Part shown: one piece after another, positions 27,991 through 34,102 of the stretch
How the letters are laid out: each line of letters starts with the position of its first letter
How positions within the stretch are numbered: position 1 is the stretch's first letter
From: Gracilibacteraceae bacterium
GTDB taxonomy: Bacteria; Bacillota; Desulfitobacteriia; Desulfitobacteriales; Syntrophobotulaceae
Direction: 5' to 3'
NCBI GenBank assembly: GCA_031263945.1
Contig: JAISEW010000022.1
Coordinates: 1 to 34,102, forward strand
DNA length: 34,102 nt
Notes under the pieces: generated by a model
The model's database searches: none
What the model saw: only the letters and a program-made list of their open reading frames with translations
Told to the model about the DNA's origin: nothing
Position numbers and translations under genes: made by a program

Positions 27991-29034
27991 CTATAGAGTT
28001 GCGGCGTCCTCCCGGACGAATTCGTCTATGGCCCGAAAGAGCGCCGGCAGCAGTTCCTCCTCAGGCAATTTGGCCCGTACCCGGCCCCGGACAAAAAACA
28101 CGCCCAGCCCGGTTCCGCCCGCCACGCCAAAGTCCGCTTCCCGCGCTTCGCCCGGCCCGTTGACGGCGCAACCCATCACCGCCACGCTCAGCGGCCGCCG
28201 CAACTCCGGCAGCGCGCCGAGTTTTTCCTCTACCCGCGCCGCCAGACCTTCCACATTGATGCCGGTTCGGGCGCAGGTCGGGCAGCTGACGACTTCCCGC
28301 CGGTTCGGCCGCAATTCCAGCGCGTCCAAAATAGCGCGGGCCACGGGTATTTCCGCCACCGGATCCCCGGTCAGGGAAACGCGAACGGTGTCGCCGATGC
28401 CCGCCGCTAAAAGCGAGCCGATGCCCACCGCCGACTTCACAACGCCGCCGCGCGCCGTGCCGGCTTCCGTCACGCCGATATGCAACGGATGATCCGTTTG
28501 CGCGGCCAGCAGATGATAAGCTTCTATCATCAGCGGGACCCGGGACGCTTTGAGGGAGATCTTCACCTGGTCACAGTTCTCGGCCGCCAGCAATTCCACG
28601 TGAACCATCGCGCTTTCCACCATGCCCCGCGCCGTTACGCCGCCGTGACGAGCCACGATCTCCCGTTCCAACGAACCGGCGTTTACGCCGACGCGGATCG
28701 GGATCCCTCCGTCCCGCGCCGCGCGCGCCACTTCGCGCGCGGCGCGGCGGGAACCGATATTGCTCGGATTAAGACGCAAACCGTGGACGCCCGCGGCTAT
28801 CGCGGCCAGCGCCAGCCGGTGATCAAAATGGATATCGGCAATCAAAGGCAGCGCGCTCTCCCGGCTCAACCGCCTGAGCGCCGCCGCCGCCTCGCTGTCC
28901 GGCACGGCTACGCGGGCTATTTGACAGCCCGCGTCCCGCAAGGCGGCGATCTGGGCCAGCGTACCCGCCACATCCCGGGTGTCGGTATTGGTCATCGATT
29001 GAATGACGATCGGATTATTGCCGCCGACCGGCAC
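27991..29034 (-). CDS. ispG: 4-hydroxy-3-methylbut-2-en-1-yl diphosphate synthase (IspG/GcpE); true N-terminus probably extends upstream
   Basis: PVGGNNPIVIQSMTNTDTRDVAGTLAQI, PLIADIHFDHRLALAA, LRLNPSNIG, SCPTCARTGINVE, AVMGCAVNGPGEAREADFGVAGG. Conserved RRRTREIRVGSVPVGG is in frame upstream of the GTG at 29034. Confidence 0.95.
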   Translation of the reverse strand: MPVGGNNPIVIQSMTNTDTRDVAGTLAQIAALRDAGCQIARVAVPDSEAAAALRRLSRESALPLIADIHFDHRLALAAIAAGVHGLRLNPSNIGSRRAAREVARAARDGGIPIRVGVNAGSLEREIVARHGGVTARGMVESAMVHVELLAAENCDQVKISLKASRVPLMIEAYHLLAAQTDHPLHIGVTEAGTARGGVVKSAVGIGSLLAAGIGDTVRVSLTGDPVAEIPVARAILDALELRPNRREVVSCPTCARTGINVEGLAARVEEKLGALPELRRPLSVAVMGCAVNGPGEAREADFGVAGGTGLGVFFVRGRVRAKLPEEELLPALFRAIDEFVREDAATL

Positions 29035-29099
29035 GGACCCGACCCGGATCTCCCTTGTCCGCCGGCGCTTTGACTGACGCTCTATTTCATTGCCGAACG

Positions 29100-31799
29100 C
29101 TATCTGTTGATCCTCACGCTCAAGGAGGCGACAGTCGTCCCGGCGTTCGGGTTGGTCAGCGCGAACTGCACCGTGGCTCCGGCGTCGTCTCCCGTGTAAA
29201 CTGAAATATCACTGGCGCTATCGCCGCTGCCGCTGAATGTCACGCCTTTGCGATTTGTTTTGATATAGCCGACCACCTGCTCAATGGAACCGTCCGTGTA
29301 ATAGAGTTCCACCAGCTGATACTCCGTGCCGGCCTGGCGGGCGTTCAGCACGCCGTCGCCCAGCAAGCCGCTCGTATAAATATTGGAAAAGGAGATGATC
29401 TCCGAGAGATCCACGTTGCCGCTGTCGATACTGCTGACGCTGCGGAAGCTGCCTCTTGTCACCGACGGCGCCGTATTGACGACGGTGATGGACACGGAAA
29501 CGGTCTTGGTCCGCCCGCTGGTTCCGTCCTGCACTTTGACGTTCACAGTCGGTTTTCCCGTTTTAAGCGTGATTTCCCCGTTGGTGTCCTCATCGATCAA
29601 TCTCACAGTCACGCCGGTTGACGTATCGGTCGCTTCTATCAGATTGCTGCTGCCGGATACCGTCAAACTATCGACGGTGGCGGGTCCCAGGCTGTAGCCG
29701 CTGGAACTGTAGCCCATGATATAGAAATCCATTTCCGATTTTTCTTCAAATTTATTCCGGTCCAGCGTGAAATTGCGGAAATCGCTGCTGGAAGCCACCG
29801 CTTTATAAGTAGAAGCGGAAGAAGTGGAACTGGAGACATCCACCGAGAAACGGCCGACTTCTTTGTACGTCCCGCCGCCGTAGTAGCGTTCGCCGTAAAT
29901 GAGCACATCCCGCTTACCGCGGGCCGTGCCGTCGACCCGCAGCGTCGATTTGCCCTCAGTCGTGATCGTATTGGAATCCTCGAACGAAACCGTAAAATAT
30001 TCGCCGTCAGTATAAGTGCCGCCGAAATTCGAGTCGCGGGAGCCGATATAGGCCCCGTCGCCGGCATAGGGGTCGCCGTATTGGTCTTTCAGCGTCAAGG
30101 TGACAAAATCACTGCCGCCGTTGGTCACTTTGACTGATGAAACGTCCGGGGTGGCGCGCGACAGCACCCGCCCGTCGTCGTTATTGCCTAAAACAGTGAT
30201 GGTCACGGTCTTGGAAGACGTGCCGGACCTCATCGTTATCGTACTCGTGCCCTCGCCTACCGCGTGCAGCAGCTTGGAATTGCCGCTCGTCTCCACATCC
30301 ACCACCCAGGAATTGGAAGACGAAAGTTCCAAAGTGGACGTCACGTCGGTGTTCGCGCCGCTGGAAGATGTGGCGGCTTTGACGTTCACGATCTCAAAGG
30401 TCTCGCCCAGCACCATTTTATTGCTGGTCATGTTCAGAACCTCGGTCGATCGACCTTCCTGATCTTCGATCATGTTGAACTGATAGCTGGCGATGCCGCC
30501 GGAAGCGGTGTAGCGGCCGTCGATCAGCGTGATCGTCGAGCTGCCGGACTGACCGACCAAGACGCTGCGCAGATAAATATTCGCGTCGTAGTAAAACTCG
30601 CGCGCGCCGGTGTCATAAAGATCCTGCAGACTCTGCTGGTTCAGTTTTCCGTCGCTGGAAAGGGACGTGCCGCCAAACACCGATTCCGAAGCGGATATTT
30701 CCACGTCGTAACCGGCGCTCTCCAATTGCTGGATCGTAACGACCGCGTTATTGACCTTGAGCTGCAGATACTGGTTGTCTTTGCGCGTATCGAAGCTGGC
30801 GTCCACCGCTTCCACGCTTTGGATCGTGGAAAGGTTCACGCTGGCGCCGGGTGTGGTTCCTCCGCCCGTGCCCGCGCTGCCAAAAGCGTTGACCGCCACC
30901 TGGGAAACGGCGCTCGTGCCGCCCAGGGCGACGACTTTGGTGGCCGCCGTCAGTTTGCTTTTCACGTTGGAGTTATTCAAGGCCGGGACAGAGGCGCCGT
31001 TGGACAGAAAAATCGGCGCGCCGTATTTAGCCGCCAGCGGGGAAGCCGACAGCGCGTCCACCATGGAGACGCCGTTAGCGACATAGCTGCGGTCAAATTT
31101 GTAGCCCAGGCCGCTGATAACGAGAGCGTTAGTCGCATAACGATCCGCGCCTCCGAAACGGGTGGCGCCGCTTATGTCTTTGACCACGCCCTGACCGCCG
31201 ACGATATAAACCGTGCCCACCAGTTTAGCGGAAGACACATTGCCCTGCGCGTCGGCCAGCACGATCTGATAGTGGTTCTCCGCGGCGAACGAGCCGACGG
31301 ATAAGGCATCGGGAATGGCGTTGTAGCCGATGACGAACGTACCCTGCACCCCGGTGAGTTTAGCGTTGATGGCGTCGGAGGTAGCCCAGCGGTCGCGCCC
31401 GGCAAGTTTCTCTACGGAGAGACCGGAAATTTCCCGCAGCTGGGCGACGACGCTGTCGGATATGGCGCCGATCACATAGACTTTAGCCGCCCCGAGGTTT
31501 TGGATCTTGGTGCGGACATTGGAAGCGAGACTGTTTTTAAAAGTTAAGAGGATAGGCGCGCTTTCCTGCCCGGCCAGAGAGGCCGCGGCCAGCGAATCGA
31601 CGAGATTGGCCTGATCCGCGGCGGCCAGGACCACGGTATTCGCGCTGGACCAGCCGGCGTCGCAAATCTCCAGCGCGGTGGCGATGCGGTCACTACCAGC
31701 CAGCCGGCTGCTGTCAGCGTCAGCGGCGAAAACCTGAACCGGCAGCAGCGTACAGAGCAAAGCCGCTAACAGTAACAGTGATATGGTTTTCTTTGACAT
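29100..31799 (-). CDS. Secreted cell-wall protein with three CWB2 (PF04122-type) repeats and a long Ser/Thr-rich C-terminal region
   Basis: Signal peptide MSKKTISLLLLAALLCTLLPVQVFAAD; repeats SSRLAGSDRIATALEI, VEKLAGRDRWATSDAI, ATRFGGADRYATNALV. SD AAAAGGAGGACGTTC-ATG supports a start at 31799. Confidence 0.9.
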   Translation of the reverse strand: MSKKTISLLLLAALLCTLLPVQVFAADADSSRLAGSDRIATALEICDAGWSSANTVVLAAADQANLVDSLAAASLAGQESAPILLTFKNSLASNVRTKIQNLGAAKVYVIGAISDSVVAQLREISGLSVEKLAGRDRWATSDAINAKLTGVQGTFVIGYNAIPDALSVGSFAAENHYQIVLADAQGNVSSAKLVGTVYIVGGQGVVKDISGATRFGGADRYATNALVISGLGYKFDRSYVANGVSMVDALSASPLAAKYGAPIFLSNGASVPALNNSNVKSKLTAATKVVALGGTSAVSQVAVNAFGSAGTGGGTTPGASVNLSTIQSVEAVDASFDTRKDNQYLQLKVNNAVVTIQQLESAGYDVEISASESVFGGTSLSSDGKLNQQSLQDLYDTGAREFYYDANIYLRSVLVGQSGSSTITLIDGRYTASGGIASYQFNMIEDQEGRSTEVLNMTSNKMVLGETFEIVNVKAATSSSGANTDVTSTLELSSSNSWVVDVETSGNSKLLHAVGEGTSTITMRSGTSSKTVTITVLGNNDDGRVLSRATPDVSSVKVTNGGSDFVTLTLKDQYGDPYAGDGAYIGSRDSNFGGTYTDGEYFTVSFEDSNTITTEGKSTLRVDGTARGKRDVLIYGERYYGGGTYKEVGRFSVDVSSSTSSASTYKAVASSSDFRNFTLDRNKFEEKSEMDFYIMGYSSSGYSLGPATVDSLTVSGSSNLIEATDTSTGVTVRLIDEDTNGEITLKTGKPTVNVKVQDGTSGRTKTVSVSITVVNTAPSVTRGSFRSVSSIDSGNVDLSEIISFSNIYTSGLLGDGVLNARQAGTEYQLVELYYTDGSIEQVVGYIKTNRKGVTFSGSGDSASDISVYTGDDAGATVQFALTNPNAGTTVASLSVRINR

Positions 31800-31918
31800 G
31801 AACGTCCTCCTTTTGATGCGCGCAGATTGATTCAATGACAGATTTATTATAATTATACACCAAAATATCTCGATATGCCAGTATTTTTCCGAATATATTC
31901 TATCCGCCGGGCCATTGT

Positions 31919-34030
31919 TCAGGTATTGTTCACACTATCGTCACCGCGGATCCTCTCCGCCGCCGCAGGGCGCAATTTACGGGCGGAAGCGGCGCTGACG
32001 GCGATCGTGGAAACATTGTGCAGCACCGCCGATGTATTGGGAGAGACGGCTCCGCTCAGTCCCAGCGCCAGCAGGGCCGAATTGAAAACTATGATAAAAC
32101 GGAAATTGCCGCGGATACGGCGCATTAGCCGCGCGCTCAACTGCCGCACGGCGACCAGATCACGCAAGTCGGAGCGGAGCAAAGTTATATCGGCCGTTTC
32201 CCGCGCGACGTCGGAAGCGTCTTTCATGGCGACGGAAACGTCGGCCGCGGCCAAAGCCGGAGAATCATTGACTCCGTCCCCCACCATGATCACCTTGCGC
32301 CCTTCGGCTTTCAGGGAGGTGATTATCGCGGCTTTATCCTCCGGCAGCACCTGGGATCGCCAGTCGGCAATACCGAGAGCCTCCGCCGTCGCCCGCGCCG
32401 TGGTTTCGCTGTCGCCCGTCAGCATCACCACATGTTTTATGCCTTCCCGCCGCAGGGCTGCTATCACTTCCGACGCTTCCGGCCGCGGCGGGTCGCTGAC
32501 GCATATGAAACCCATAAGTTTTCCCTCGCGCGCCAGATAGAGGACGGAGTCACCGCCCGCTTCCTTCTCTACCGTCTCCAGTTCCGCCGGCGCAAAGAAG
32601 ACGCCCTCGTCGTCTTCCACAAAATGACGGCTGCCGATGATGACGCGGCGGCCTTTATAGGCGGTGGCGATGCCGTGAGCCACCACATATTCAACCTCCG
32701 CGTGTTCTTCCTCATGCAGGAGACGCTCGTCATACGCCCGCCGCACTACGGCCTGAGCGACAGTATGCGGAAAATGTTCCTCCAGACAGGCCGCGGTGCG
32801 CAATACTTCGTCGCGGTCATGGCCGGCAAACGGGATAACTTTGCTCACTTGAGGACTGGCGACCGTAAGCGTGCCGGTTTTATCGAAGACTACCGTGTCG
32901 GCTTCCGCCATGTTTTCCAGAAATTTGCCGCCTTTGACCAAGACGCGCTCGCCCGCCGCCTCCCGCATGGCGGAAATGACCGCCACAGGCGTGGACAGTT
33001 TGATGGCGCAGGAATAATCTACCAGCAAAACAGACGCCGCTTTCGTCAAATCGCCGGTAAAGAGCAGCACTCCCGCGGACAGAAGAAAACTGTAAGGGAC
33101 GATCTTGTCAGCCAGACGTTCGGAGCGGGCCTGTATCCCTGCTTTGAGGGTCTCGGATCTTTCTATCATTTCCACGATCCGGCCGATACGGCTTTCATCC
33201 GGCAAAGCGCGTGTTTCCACGACTATGCGGCCCTCTTCCAGGACCGTGCCGGCAAAAACGCTGTCCCCCGCCGATTTCAGCGCGGCCAGCGGCTCTCCCG
33301 TCATCGAAGCCTGATTCACGCCCGCCTCTCCGGCCCGGACGGTTCCGTCCACCGGGATCATCTGACCCGCGCCCACGACGACCCTGTCGCCTACCGTCAA
33401 GGCGGAAGCCGGAACAGAAACCTCGCGGCCATCCCTCTCCACCCATACGGTGTCGATATTGACGGCCAAGCTTTTGAGCAAAGCGTTTTTCGCGCGGCGG
33501 CGCGCGTAATCTTCCAGGAGTTCCGATATGCCGAGCAGAAACATGATGGAGGCGGCCGTGTCGAAATTACCGCGCAGTATGGATACGGCCACCGCGGAAG
33601 CGTCAAGAGTTTCCACGCCCAAGACGCCCGAACGCAGGCTTTTGAGTCCGCGAAAGACGTAACTTAGCCCGTCCGAAACAGTCAGAGCCCAGCGGACGGG
33701 TACGGGCAGACACAGGCGCACCGCGCGCCGCAGGACGGTTTTATACAGCCGTTCCCTGAAATCCGTGTCGATGGCGAGCGGTGTTTCCAAACCCGGCGGC
33801 GCCAGATCAGAAAGGCGCAGATCGGACACGGCCCGCAACAGATCCTCGCGGCAGTCTCCTTGATAACAAATGACGATGCTGCCTGTGAGATAACCGGCCC
33901 GCGCGTCCGTGACTCCGGGCCAGACGGCCGCCGCCTCCGCCAGAGCAAAACTTTCCTCTTTGGAAAAAGCGTAACGACCGCAACTCAAACGGATCCGCTG
34001 CGGCAAATCACTAACGATCTTGTACTTCAA
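31919..34030 (-). CDS. Heavy-metal (P1B-like) P-type ATPase with non-CPC transmembrane motif
   Basis: VVFDKTGTLTVASP, MLTGDSETTARATAEALGI, MVGDGVNDSPALAAADVSVAM, SMTGEPLA. TM motif VDYSCAIKLSTPVAVISAM. N-terminal HMA-like segment without CxxC. Confidence 0.9.
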   Translation of the reverse strand: MKYKIVSDLPQRIRLSCGRYAFSKEESFALAEAAAVWPGVTDARAGYLTGSIVICYQGDCREDLLRAVSDLRLSDLAPPGLETPLAIDTDFRERLYKTVLRRAVRLCLPVPVRWALTVSDGLSYVFRGLKSLRSGVLGVETLDASAVAVSILRGNFDTAASIMFLLGISELLEDYARRRAKNALLKSLAVNIDTVWVERDGREVSVPASALTVGDRVVVGAGQMIPVDGTVRAGEAGVNQASMTGEPLAALKSAGDSVFAGTVLEEGRIVVETRALPDESRIGRIVEMIERSETLKAGIQARSERLADKIVPYSFLLSAGVLLFTGDLTKAASVLLVDYSCAIKLSTPVAVISAMREAAGERVLVKGGKFLENMAEADTVVFDKTGTLTVASPQVSKVIPFAGHDRDEVLRTAACLEEHFPHTVAQAVVRRAYDERLLHEEEHAEVEYVVAHGIATAYKGRRVIIGSRHFVEDDEGVFFAPAELETVEKEAGGDSVLYLAREGKLMGFICVSDPPRPEASEVIAALRREGIKHVVMLTGDSETTARATAEALGIADWRSQVLPEDKAAIITSLKAEGRKVIMVGDGVNDSPALAAADVSVAMKDASDVARETADITLLRSDLRDLVAVRQLSARLMRRIRGNFRFIIVFNSALLALGLSGAVSPNTSAVLHNVSTIAVSAASARKLRPAAAERIRGDDSVNNT

Positions 34031-34042
34031 AACATACGCCTC

Positions 34043-34102
34043 TCAGGAATCGCCGTCCTTTTCCTCCGCGTCCGCGCTCTGTCTGGCTTCGCTGTAAATG
34101 TC
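34043..34102 (-). CDS. C-terminal fragment of a CDS truncated by the right edge (...DIYSEARQSADAEEKDGDS*)
   Basis: In-frame open codons from the edge to TGA, 12 bp before the P-type ATPase start on the same strand. Confidence 0.45.
   Translation of the reverse strand, partial: DIYSEARQSADAEEKDGDS

Noticed and set aside
30264-31304. 346-aa plus-strand ORF
   Set aside because: Antisense to the CWB2 repeats; no independent support.
32432-33667. 411-aa plus-strand ORF
   Set aside because: Antisense to the P-type ATPase catalytic domains; no independent support.

Overview
The window is GC-rich, gene-dense chromosomal DNA. The gene content (rnmV, mecA, pgpH/yqfF, two LCP proteins, CWB2 cell-wall protein, CIRCE-groESL, spoIIIE/ftsK, rodZ) points to a Firmicutes/Clostridia-like bacterium. 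About 30 genuine CDSs and one tRNA-Asn are supported. The many other long ORFs in the track are antisense shadows. Most of the region is housekeeping: purA, ilvC, phoH-pgpH-ybeY-era-recO, ilvE, groESL, ispG. I saw no CRISPR array, transposase, prophage or complete novel defence system. The observations most worth following up are: (i) a perfect 23-bp inverted repeat with a 6-nt loop inside the rnmV (RNase M5) reading frame, at a position where the protein still aligns without a gap to the B. subtilis family as I recall it; (ii) a hemerythrin-CheX fusion that keeps both the metal ligands and the CheX phosphatase motif, encoded between a Cys-cluster GltB-like FMN protein and rnmV; (iii) an ABC transporter operon with a Cys/Met/His-containing DUF4418 membrane protein; (iv) a P-type ATPase with DYSCAIKLSTP in place of CPC; (v) an ispG whose conserved N-terminus has no standard start codon, which one extra A would restore; (vi) a small orphan tail-anchored-like protein preceded by tandem repeats and a strong promoter. 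All family calls come from reading motifs by eye. No database search was run.
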